From: Bacillota bacterium
GTDB taxonomy: Bacteria; Bacillota; Clostridia; Lachnospirales; Lachnospiraceae
Length of the DNA: 13,165 nucleotides
NCBI GenBank assembly: GCA_023415655.1
Contig: JAEZKD010000080.1
Coordinates: forward strand, 1-13,165
Direction: 5' to 3'
Shown: positions 6,743 to 13,165 of the stretch, piece by piece
How the letters are laid out: each line of letters starts with the position of its first letter
Position numbering within the stretch: position 1 is the first letter of the stretch
Notes under the pieces: model-generated
Database searches by the model: none
Told to the model about the DNA's origin: nothing
What the model saw: only the letters and a program-made list of their open reading frames with translations
Translations under genes and position numbers: made by a program

Positions 6743-6806
6743 ATTATCCGTCTTCTTAGGTAAACGTGGGACATCCCACAAGAATCTATAAGGAGGTGTA
6801 CGTAAA

Positions 6807-7298
6807 ATGGCAAAGGTTGAATTAAAGAGACCTATTATCGAGGAAATCAAAGGCTATGCAGCAGATGCAAAAGCAGCTGTATTAGTTGATTACCGTGGAC
6901 TTACAGTTGAGCAAGATACAGCTCTTCGTAAGAAATTAAGAGAAGCTGGTGTTGTATACAAGGTATACAAGAACACTTATCTTAAGATGGCATTCGAAGG
7001 AACTGATTTCGCTCAGTTAGACAGTCATCTTGAAGGACCAACAGCAGTAGCTTTTGGTACAGAAGATGCAACAGCTCCAGCAAGAGTATTAGCAGAGTTT
7101 GCAAAAACAGCTGATAAGCTTGAGTTAAAAGCTGGTGTCGTAGAAGGAACTTACTACGATCAGAAGGGAATTGCGAAGATCGCTACGATTCCTTCAAGAG
7201 AAGTGCTTATCTCCAAGTTACTTGGAAGCCTTCAGTCCCCAATCACAAACTTCGCTCGCGTTATCAAACAGATCGCAGAGAAGAATGCAGAGGCTTAA
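6807..7298 (+). CDS. rplJ: 50S ribosomal protein L10
   Basis: L10 anchors the L7/L12 dimers to the ribosomal stalk base and, complexed with L12, represses its own synthesis. The 163-residue protein starts MAKVELKRPIIEEIKGYAAD and has the family segment AAVLVDYRGLTVEQDTALRKKLREAG (24-49). The C-terminal helix (about 138-163, LLGSLQSPITNFARVIKQIA) is the part that docks L12 dimers. AGGAGGT lies 9 nt before ATG. A perfect hairpin GTGGG-ACAT-CCCAC (6766-6779) sits between the attenuator and the ribosome binding site, with no T run. Expression is controlled by its own promoter and the leader attenuator. Confidence 0.98.
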   Translation: MAKVELKRPIIEEIKGYAADAKAAVLVDYRGLTVEQDTALRKKLREAGVVYKVYKNTYLKMAFEGTDFAQLDSHLEGPTAVAFGTEDATAPARVLAEFAKTADKLELKAGVVEGTYYDQKGIAKIATIPSREVLISKLLGSLQSPITNFARVIKQIAEKNAEA

Positions 7299-7311
7299 TT
7301 TTAACGAATTA

Positions 7312-7377
7312 TCCAATGCAGCGTAAGCAATTGAAACCAACGGTAACCGCAGCGTGAATGCAAGTTTGCAGAGTGGA
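7312..7377 (+). promoter_or_regulatory. Structured rplJ-rplL intercistronic region
   Basis: The 114-nt gap contains two copies of GCAGCGT (7318-7324 and 7349-7355), a CGGTAACCG palindrome (7341-7349) and outer pairing of TCCA/TGCA (7312-7315, 7317-7320) with TGCA/TGGA (7367-7370, 7374-7377). No T run follows, so it is not a terminator. It may be an RNA processing or translation-boosting element that raises L12 above L10; that role is inferred from position only. Confidence 0.35.
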
Positions 7378-7412
7378 CCGTACTATAATTAAATTAATGG
7401 AGGTAATTAATA

Positions 7413-7775
7413 ATGACTACTCAGGAATTTATCGATGCTATTAAGAGCATGACAGTATTAGAGTTAAATGATTTAGTTAAAGCATGTGAAGAAGAATTTG
7501 GTGTAAGTGCAGCAGCAGGTGTTGTTGTAGCAGCAGCTGGCCCAGCTGAAGCAGCTGAAGAAAAAACAGAATTCGACGTTGAATTAACAGACGTTGGAGC
7601 AAACAAAGTTAAGGTTATCAAAGTTGTTCGTGAAGTAACTGGCCTTGGCTTAAAAGAAGCTAAGGACGTTGTAGACGGCGCTCCTAAGGTTCTTAAAGAA
7701 GCTGCTTCTAAGGAAGAAGCTGAAGACATCAAAGCTAAGCTTGAAGCTGAAGGTGCTAAAGTTACTCTTAAGTAA
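7413..7775 (+). CDS. rplL: 50S ribosomal protein L7/L12
   Basis: L7/L12 is the multi-copy stalk protein that recruits and stimulates translational GTPases. The 120 residues show the standard layout: an N-terminal dimerisation helix pair (about 1-30, TTQEFIDAIKSMTVLELNDL), an Ala/Gly/Val-rich flexible hinge (about 33-50), and the conserved globular domain (about 53-120) with KTEFDVELTDVG, KVIKVVREVTGLGLKEAKDVV and a closing GAKVTLK. TGGAGG lies 9 nt before ATG. A strong terminator follows 23 nt after the stop, so rplL ends its transcript; the usual downstream rpoB is not here. Confidence 0.98.
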   Translation: MTTQEFIDAIKSMTVLELNDLVKACEEEFGVSAAAGVVVAAAGPAEAAEEKTEFDVELTDVGANKVKVIKVVREVTGLGLKEAKDVVDGAPKVLKEAASKEEAEDIKAKLEAEGAKVTLK

Positions 7776-7798
7776 TCATAGAATCCATGAATATAAAA

Positions 7799-7836
7799 AA
7801 CGTTGTAATAGCATGTGCTATTGCAACGTTTTTTTT
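7799..7836 (+). terminator. Strong intrinsic terminator after rplL
   Basis: AACGTTGTAATAGCA (7799-7813) pairs with TGCTATTGCAACGTT (7816-7830) over up to 15 bp with one G-U, and an eight-T run (7829-7836) follows. An A run on the left makes it potentially bidirectional. It cleanly separates the ribosomal block from the dynamin cassette. Confidence 0.95.
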
Positions 7837-7869
7837 GTTTATTGGAGGCGGTTAGATCATAGAAACCTA

Positions 7870-7899
7870 TTGCACACCTTAGAATTTGGATGATATAAT
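7870..7899 (+). promoter_or_regulatory. Promoter of the dynamin-M48 cassette
   Basis: TTGCAC (7870-7875) and a perfect TATAAT (7894-7899) are separated by 18 nt, giving a predicted start near 7906 and a short leader of about 40 nt. No operator repeats are evident around it. Confidence 0.7.
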
Positions 7900-7946
7900 A
7901 AAAGGAGAAATTTGGAAAATGTAACAAGTCAATCGCTGGAGGAACT

Positions 7947-9689
7947 ATGGAATCGGAATTTCAAAAAAAGGAGTATAAGATACATGAAAGTGTGATACAG
8001 CTTCAAGAGATGATAGACTTGCTTGGTTATGATATGGCACTACAAGAGCAACTGCAAGAATGTAAAACGTTGATTGAAGAGAAGAGATATCGTATTGCCA
8101 TTATGGGAGAATTTAAAAGAGGGAAAAGCTCACTGATCAATGCACTCCTTGGTGCCAAAATCTTACCTGCCAATGCGACTCCAACGACTGCTACGATCAA
8201 TCGTATCACTTATGGTTCTACCCCAAGGGTAGTAATTACCTATAAAAACAATTCAAAGTTAGATGAAATTAAAATCGATGAACTAGATAATTATGTGACG
8301 AAACAAACCTCAGCAGGTTCCACTCGTGCACTTACGATAAAAGAAGCGACAATCTATTATCCGACCGTTATATGTCAAAATCATGTAGATATGATTGATA
8401 CTCCAGGGCTCAATGATGAAGAAAGTATGACCAATATTACACTTGACATGATAAGGTCAGTAGATGCGGTTATCATACCACTTCACGCGAGAGCTCCATT
8501 TAGTGAGACAGAGATGCATTTTGTATGTCAACTGTTAGGACGTGAGAATATAGATCATATCATATTCGTTGTTACCTTCCTCGATCAGTTGGAGGAGGAA
8601 GATTACGAATATAACTCCTTTATCGATTATATCAAACATAGAATCTATGAGGAGGTTATACGTGAGTTAGACAGTAGAAAGGCCGAGGAGAAAATAAAGC
8701 AGAAGGCAAAACGATTGCTTAGTGATGCTTCGGTGCATGGAGTATCCTCCACTCTTGCTTTGAAAGCCTTTTTATCGAATAATCAAGCACTATTAAAAGC
8801 GAGTAGGTTTGAGGAATTCTCGACTGCTTTATTACAAACTATCACAGCCAATCAGCTAACCAACTCCTTTGCTCAGGTGAACCTTCGTATGCGAATGATT
8901 ACAGAAATGATGCCAAAAGAACATGAAAAAAGATTACATAAGATCACAAACCAAACAGAGACAATGAAGAAAACGATGGACTGGATTAAGGATTATCAGT
9001 TACAAGCAAAACAAAAAATGAGTGTTTGTTTTGCAAAGTATTATGATGTCATGGAGACTTGTAGCAAGCAGGTGTATTCGATGAAGAATGACATGGCTAA
9101 GGTATTTATGAAAGGGTTAGGTAGGATACGAGTCAATGAAGAAGAGGAGATATTAGCAATCCTTCATGAGTGTAAGAACATCGCAATAGAGACAGTTAGT
9201 AAACCATGTGAGAGTAAGATGAAGCAAGCATTGATAGAATTATTGGTGAAGCAAAGTGAAGAGGCTACGTCTGAAGTTACATGTATACTAGAAGAGATCC
9301 ATAGTCTACATAAGGATGTCATGAATGAGAATTGGAACAGTGCTTTCATTGAGGATGCAAAACAGATCATCAAGCCTGTTACGTTTCGCTGGAAGACTGA
9401 ATTGATACCATATTATGTATCGATTCGAGAAGATGACTTAATGGATGGAATCCTAACGGCTATCGATGAGGATGTGAATGACTTATATCAAGCAATCCAA
9501 ATGGCACTTCAATGCGTCAGAAAGACATGGTTTCAAAAGCTTGAGAACATTCAGAAAAGATTAGAGAATGAAAAACAAAACCTAGAAAAACTTTTAGTAC
9601 AACAGGAACAAGAAAGAAAAGTATATCTTCAGAACTATAGAGTGTTATATGAGAGAGCACTAAAAATCGTGAAGGGGTTAGATCAATGA
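7947..9689 (+). CDS. Dynamin-like GTPase 1 (no evident membrane segment)
   Basis: This 580-residue protein is a large GTPase of the bacterial dynamin-like family. GTPase motifs: G1 GEFKRGKS (54-61), G2 Thr80/Thr81 in TPTTATI, G3 DTPGLND (151-157), and a degenerate G4, TFLD (210-213), where the usual Lys is Phe, as is common in dynamins. After the GTPase domain (to about 290) the chain is mostly helical with coiled-coil potential, strongest at about 530-565 (KRLENEKQNLEKLLVQQEQE). I see no transmembrane or paddle-like hydrophobic stretch, so membrane contact may depend on the second GTPase, with which it shares blocks such as IKEATxYYP and PFSExE. GGAGG lies 5 nt before ATG. It is first in a four-gene operon, and its stop overlaps the next start. 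The role (membrane remodelling, repair or phage resistance) is inference. Confidence 0.88.
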   Translation: MESEFQKKEYKIHESVIQLQEMIDLLGYDMALQEQLQECKTLIEEKRYRIAIMGEFKRGKSSLINALLGAKILPANATPTTATINRITYGSTPRVVITYKNNSKLDEIKIDELDNYVTKQTSAGSTRALTIKEATIYYPTVICQNHVDMIDTPGLNDEESMTNITLDMIRSVDAVIIPLHARAPFSETEMHFVCQLLGRENIDHIIFVVTFLDQLEEEDYEYNSFIDYIKHRIYEEVIRELDSRKAEEKIKQKAKRLLSDASVHGVSSTLALKAFLSNNQALLKASRFEEFSTALLQTITANQLTNSFAQVNLRMRMITEMMPKEHEKRLHKITNQTETMKKTMDWIKDYQLQAKQKMSVCFAKYYDVMETCSKQVYSMKNDMAKVFMKGLGRIRVNEEEEILAILHECKNIAIETVSKPCESKMKQALIELLVKQSEEATSEVTCILEEIHSLHKDVMNENWNSAFIEDAKQIIKPVTFRWKTELIPYYVSIREDDLMDGILTAIDEDVNDLYQAIQMALQCVRKTWFQKLENIQKRLENEKQNLEKLLVQQEQERKVYLQNYRVLYERALKIVKGLDQ

Positions 9690-10123
9690 GTGTTTGTTCG
9701 CAGTGTCAAAGTGAATTAGAGGCTGGAATGCTATTTTGTGATAAGTGTGGAGCTAGGGTAATAAAAAAAATCGAGAGTAATACAAGTTTTGAACGAATGC
9801 AATTAGTTCCTGAGGTTACAAAGGATAAATTAGGACATGCGAAGTTAATTTTAAAGTTTGATCATCAGGTCTATTTAGGGAAACCAAGGATTAAAATAGT
9901 AATGTATGGTCAACCTGAAACGAAGCTTTCACCTGGCGAAAGTGTTGAATTAAAGCTACCATATGGAGAATATGTAGTTAGATTGAGCTGTTTGTTTCGT
10001 GAAACTGTCTTTACGGTGGATCTAAAAGAAGATACGACGATTTTGATAAGATTCAATCGTGTCACTGGTAAGATCGACGTAACAAGTTCAGGTTCTAAAT
10101 TCTTTGTTACAATTCATAAGTGA
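9686..10123 (+). CDS. Small zinc-ribbon protein with a beta-rich C-terminal domain
   Basis: The 145-residue product starts inside the last codons of the first GTPase gene (ATGA overlap), which implies translational coupling. Residues 1-25 form a zinc ribbon with Cys4/Cys7 and Cys18/Cys21 (CSQC, CDKC), of the type found at the N-terminus of many regulatory or scaffold proteins. After a linker (about 26-48), residues 49-145 alternate hydrophobic and polar residues in a beta-sandwich-like pattern (KLILKFDHQVYLG, LPYGEYVVRLSC, TTILIRFNRVTG), loosely reminiscent of PEGA-type surface domains. There is no signal peptide or membrane helix, so it is likely cytoplasmic. I do not recognise a named family for the C-terminal part. 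Its position between two dynamin-like genes suggests an adaptor or regulator of the pair. Confidence 0.8.
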   Translation: MSVCSQCQSELEAGMLFCDKCGARVIKKIESNTSFERMQLVPEVTKDKLGHAKLILKFDHQVYLGKPRIKIVMYGQPETKLSPGESVELKLPYGEYVVRLSCLFRETVFTVDLKEDTTILIRFNRVTGKIDVTSSGSKFFVTIHK

Positions 10124-10134
10124 TGAGGTGAAGG

Positions 10135-12192
10135 ATGGAAAAGAAAACGGATTTTTCGGGATTTACAAATTATAAGCAGACTGTAATTGAGTTAACGAAG
10201 GATCTAAGTCGCTTGATGGAATTCAGTGAACGACTTGCATTGCAGGGGAATAAGACCTCCTTGGAAGAGGTAATGAGACGTTTAGAGAAAGACTCATTTT
10301 GTATTGCGATCATTGGAGAGTTCAATCGAGGAAAAAGCACCTTAATTAACGCATTATTAGGGAAAGATGTATTACCAATGAATATCCTTCCAACAACTGC
10401 AATCTTGAATAAAATTGCGTATAGCATTACACCTTTTGTAACGATAGAATACAACAATGGTAGTAATGAGCAGATTCCAATTGAAGCCTTGAATGATTAT
10501 GTGACTAAACTAACCAAGGAAAGTGAAGAACGAGCAAAGTCGATTAAGGAAGCAACCGTTTATTATCCAATCAACTATTGTAAGAACGGAGTGACCATTA
10601 TTGATACCCCTGGATTAAATGACGATCAAGCGATGACACAGGTAACAATGTCGGTTCTTCCAAAGATTGATGCTGCACTGATGGTAATCATGGCACAATC
10701 TCCATTCTCTGAATCGGAGCGTAGCTTCTTAGAAGAAAAAATAATAACGAGTGACTTGGGACGTATCCTTTTCGTAGTGACAGGTATCGATCTTCTAGAT
10801 GAGGAGGATGTAGATGTTGTTCTAGATCATATCCGTAATACAATTAAGGAACACATTATCAAGAAAGCAGAATCGACTTATGGAAAGGGTTCAAAGGAAT
10901 ATGACAGCTACATTCAAAAACTTGGTAGGGTGCATGTATACGGTATCTCTGCTAAGAAAGCTCTAAAAGCAAAAATGAAGGGGGATCAGGAGATGCTGGA
11001 ACGAAGCTGTTTCCCAACCTTTGAATTAGCTTTAGAGAAATTCTTAACCCAGGAGCGTGGTGCAATTACGCTAAGCGTTCCTGTGAATCGAATTAGAACC
11101 TCATCGATTGAAATATTAAAAGCAATTCAACTTAGAAAAGATGCACTTAGTATGGAAAAAGAGGATTTTGATCGTAATTATGAACTTGCCCTTTCTCATA
11201 TTGAACAAATTAGAAAAGATCGAAAACTTGAATTTGAACACATCAATGAATCGGCAGAAGCTACCTATTCCCAACTTCAACCTCAGATTGTTGGATTTTG
11301 GCCAGCACTCACCAAAGCAGCTCAAGAAGCAATCGATGAATGCAAGATAACTAGCGATGATTTAAAGGAAGATCATATGAAGCAGACACAGGAACGAATG
11401 TTGAATGCTGTAAAGCAGGCAATTTCATCTCAAGGGCAGATCCTAACGGAACGAATTCAAAGCTTTATTAATAATTCGCTAGCAGAGGAAGCGAAACGAT
11501 TATCTGGCTTTGAGAAGAATTTTTACGAAGCAACCGAACGAATTCAGAACTTGTTTCGGAATGGAATAGGGACTGGAGGAACTGGAAGTGCAACGGTAAT
11601 ATCAACGGTAACTAATTCCGTGATAGGCTATGGTCTAGGTGGAATGTACATGGGGTATAAGGAGGCTGGATGGAAAGGAGCTCTATTGGGTGGAGCAACC
11701 GGATTTGCAGGTATGGCAGTTGGTAATATTGGATTATTCTCTGTTCTATTACCGGCTTTATCGATACCAATCACATGGCCAATCATGATTATCGGTGGAA
11801 TAGCAGTAGGATTATTAAGTACGTTCTCAAGCAAATTTGCACTCAATAAAGTATTTGCTAAGGATCGCATTGAGAAGTTTAAAGAATCTGTGAAAACAAA
11901 GGTAGTAGAAGAGCTTGATCGAATGAAGGCTGAGAATAACTTCTCCATAACAGTTAAGGAGCAAATCGGGACAGCATTTAGTTCATTAAAAGATAAAATT
12001 AGAACTGAGACAGAGCGAATATTAAATGATACCCAGGCTCAGTTGACTCAATTAAAGGTTGAGAGAGCTCAGATGAGTCTGACGAGAGAAAAGGAAACAG
12101 CAGAACTTCAAGGAATTATTAATGCATTGGATGATATCTGCAATCGTGCCGAGAATCTAGGGAAACAGTTATGTTTGGTATTAGACCAATAA
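10135..12192 (+). CDS. Dynamin-like GTPase 2 with a glycine-rich hydrophobic membrane region
   Basis: This 685-residue GTPase is a paralogue of the one at 7947-9689. Motifs: G1 GEFNRGKS (61-68), G2 Thr87/Thr88 in PTTAI, G3 DTPGLND (157-163), degenerate G4 TGID (216-219), and a G5-like GISAKKAL (260-267). A helical region (about 320-465) precedes a long Gly/Ala-rich hydrophobic stretch (about 470-560, with GLGGMYMGY and WPIMIIGGIAVGLL), which looks like a membrane-inserting paddle or hairpin. A second helical segment (about 565-685) closes the stalk. This layout is typical of bacterial dynamin-like proteins that bind the inner membrane. GAGGTGAAGG, 11 nt after the previous stop, sets the start. 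Together with GTPase 1 it likely forms a hetero-oligomer, as known dynamin pairs do. Function is unproven. Confidence 0.9.
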   Translation: MEKKTDFSGFTNYKQTVIELTKDLSRLMEFSERLALQGNKTSLEEVMRRLEKDSFCIAIIGEFNRGKSTLINALLGKDVLPMNILPTTAILNKIAYSITPFVTIEYNNGSNEQIPIEALNDYVTKLTKESEERAKSIKEATVYYPINYCKNGVTIIDTPGLNDDQAMTQVTMSVLPKIDAALMVIMAQSPFSESERSFLEEKIITSDLGRILFVVTGIDLLDEEDVDVVLDHIRNTIKEHIIKKAESTYGKGSKEYDSYIQKLGRVHVYGISAKKALKAKMKGDQEMLERSCFPTFELALEKFLTQERGAITLSVPVNRIRTSSIEILKAIQLRKDALSMEKEDFDRNYELALSHIEQIRKDRKLEFEHINESAEATYSQLQPQIVGFWPALTKAAQEAIDECKITSDDLKEDHMKQTQERMLNAVKQAISSQGQILTERIQSFINNSLAEEAKRLSGFEKNFYEATERIQNLFRNGIGTGGTGSATVISTVTNSVIGYGLGGMYMGYKEAGWKGALLGGATGFAGMAVGNIGLFSVLLPALSIPITWPIMIIGGIAVGLLSTFSSKFALNKVFAKDRIEKFKESVKTKVVEELDRMKAENNFSITVKEQIGTAFSSLKDKIRTETERILNDTQAQLTQLKVERAQMSLTREKETAELQGIINALDDICNRAENLGKQLCLVLDQ

Positions 12193-12202
12193 GGAGATTC
12201 CT

Positions 12203-13162
12203 ATGAGTGTAAATCCAACAGATACGATCGATGTTAGTTTATTGACATATATCAACCAAAGAAAGGTCATAACACAATCGCACCTAGAAGGTGGAATACC
12301 TGATTATGCATATGGCTCTGATTATGTATTGCGCCAGAAAATCAATGCAATACCAGGTGTCTATCGTTTCTTTAAAGCATTAACTAATCAGGTGGTACCT
12401 TATCTGAAACAACAAATTAATCTGACTGCATTAAAGGTTGGACCAGACCAATTCCCAGAGGTATACCAGATCACGCAAGAGTGTGCAAGGAGACTTGGAA
12501 TAGGTATGCCAACGATTTTTGTACAAAGTAATATGTCCGAGATGAATGCTGGGGCATATTGTTTTGAAGATGACTCGCCATTGATCACCATTACATCAGG
12601 GCTGCTCGAACGATTTACCAAGGGAGAGCTGAAGGTTGTCATAGGTCATGAATGTGGTCATGTCCACAATAACCATCTAATATATACAACTGCAGTCAAT
12701 ACAATATTGCAATCCTTTCAGATGACGATACCAGGTGTACGACAGATTATTGCTATGGGCTCGGCACCGATTCAATATGCACTGATGGCCTGGTCCAGAG
12801 CTGCTGAAGTTACCTGTGATCGAGCAGGTATCATCTGTTCTGATAGTTTTGATGATGAGATATCCTCAAAAGCAAAATTTCTATATGGTGCTGCTTTTGA
12901 TTCTGCTAAAGTGAATGTAGATGCAATCCTAAAGCAATATGATATGCTTAGGCAGACACCAGTGCGGTTGTTAGAAATGCAAGCAGATCATCCAATCCCA
13001 GTAAGAAGAATCTTTGCGTCCAAAGAATTCTTTCAAAGCGAGGTCTTGTACCAATGGCGCCCAGAACTAAAGACTCCTGGAATGAGTCTGATTAGTAAAC
13101 AAGAGCTTGATGCACGTTGTGAGAAGTACATTGGTGTCCTAAAAAGCGGTAAGAGAGGGTGA
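12203..13162 (+). CDS. M48-family zinc metallopeptidase
   Basis: The 319-residue protein is a zinc endopeptidase of the M48 (Ste24/HtpX/OMA1) clan. The active site HECGH (149-153) lies in VVIGHECGHVHNNH, with Glu150 as catalytic base. The third zinc ligand is probably Glu202 in SRAAEVTCDRAG, the usual downstream M48 motif. NAGAYCFEDD and LITITSGLLE upstream are the typical core strand region. Hydrophobic stretches (about 161-198) are moderate, and there is no signal peptide or clear multi-span pattern as in HtpX, so it could be soluble or peripherally bound. AAGGAG lies 7 nt before ATG, 10 nt after the second dynamin stop. The last bases (GTGAGTA at 13159-13165) could start a further overlapping gene. 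Its operon position suggests it acts on, or is controlled by, the dynamin pair. Confidence 0.88.
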   Translation: MSVNPTDTIDVSLLTYINQRKVITQSHLEGGIPDYAYGSDYVLRQKINAIPGVYRFFKALTNQVVPYLKQQINLTALKVGPDQFPEVYQITQECARRLGIGMPTIFVQSNMSEMNAGAYCFEDDSPLITITSGLLERFTKGELKVVIGHECGHVHNNHLIYTTAVNTILQSFQMTIPGVRQIIAMGSAPIQYALMAWSRAAEVTCDRAGIICSDSFDDEISSKAKFLYGAAFDSAKVNVDAILKQYDMLRQTPVRLLEMQADHPIPVRRIFASKEFFQSEVLYQWRPELKTPGMSLISKQELDARCEKYIGVLKSGKRG

Positions 13163-13165
13163 GTA

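Noticed and set aside
7421..7927. Minus-strand open frame of 168 codons opposite rplL
   Set aside because: It is the antisense of rplL plus the terminator; its composition mirrors the Ala/Glu-rich rplL codons and it has no plausible start signals.
11628..11948. Minus-strand open frame opposite the membrane region of the second dynamin
   Set aside because: It is a shadow of Gly-rich codons read as Pro on the other strand; no ribosome binding site or known fold.
7947..13162. Mobile element or prophage origin of the dynamin cassette
   Set aside because: No integrase, transposase, inverted repeats or duplicated target sequence are visible at either edge within the window.
1..13165. CRISPR array or tRNA/rRNA genes
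   Set aside because: No regularly spaced repeats and no cloverleaf or rRNA segments were seen; the only rRNA-like pieces are the short L1-site mimics.

Overview
The window looks like chromosome from a low-GC Gram-positive anaerobe of the Clostridia, most likely a Lachnospiraceae relative of the Lachnoclostridium phytofermentans type. The basis is the AT-rich composition, strong AGGAGG ribosome binding sites, a short zinc-type L33 encoded beside secE-nusG, a YesN-type AraC regulator and a Big2-containing secreted subtilase. This is inferred from gene style; there is no species-specific marker.

Layout. Positions 1-70 hold the last codons of an unidentified plus-strand gene, followed by a hairpin that can terminate from both sides. 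On the minus strand (176-2368) is a secreted S8 subtilisin-like protease with an intact catalytic centre, two homologous beta repeats and a C-terminal Big2-type domain. Divergent from it (2561-4105) is a YesN-like AraC-family regulator whose N-terminal receiver domain has lost the phospho-acceptor Asp. From 4128 to 7836 runs the translation and transcription block rpmG-secE-nusG-rplK-rplA-rplJ-rplL, driven by two good sigma-A promoters (4128-4156 and 6560-6588). Its RNA control is rich: a structured leader before rpmG, two mimics of the 23S rRNA L1 site (one before rplK, one touching the rplA Shine-Dalgarno), and an L10 leader with an intrinsic attenuator before rplJ. A strong terminator closes the block after rplL. 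rpoB and rpoC, which usually follow rplL, are not in the window.

In their place, with its own promoter (7870-7899), is a tight four-gene operon (7947-13162): a dynamin-like GTPase without an obvious membrane segment, a small zinc-ribbon/beta-domain protein, a second dynamin-like GTPase with a long glycine-rich hydrophobic membrane segment, and an M48-family zinc metallopeptidase. Stop-to-start spacing is a 4-nt overlap, then 11 and 10 nt. This arrangement suggests one functional unit: a paired GTPase machine acting on membranes, with a zinc-ribbon partner and a protease that may regulate or process it. This cassette is the best candidate in the window for a poorly described system; its function cannot be read from the sequence.
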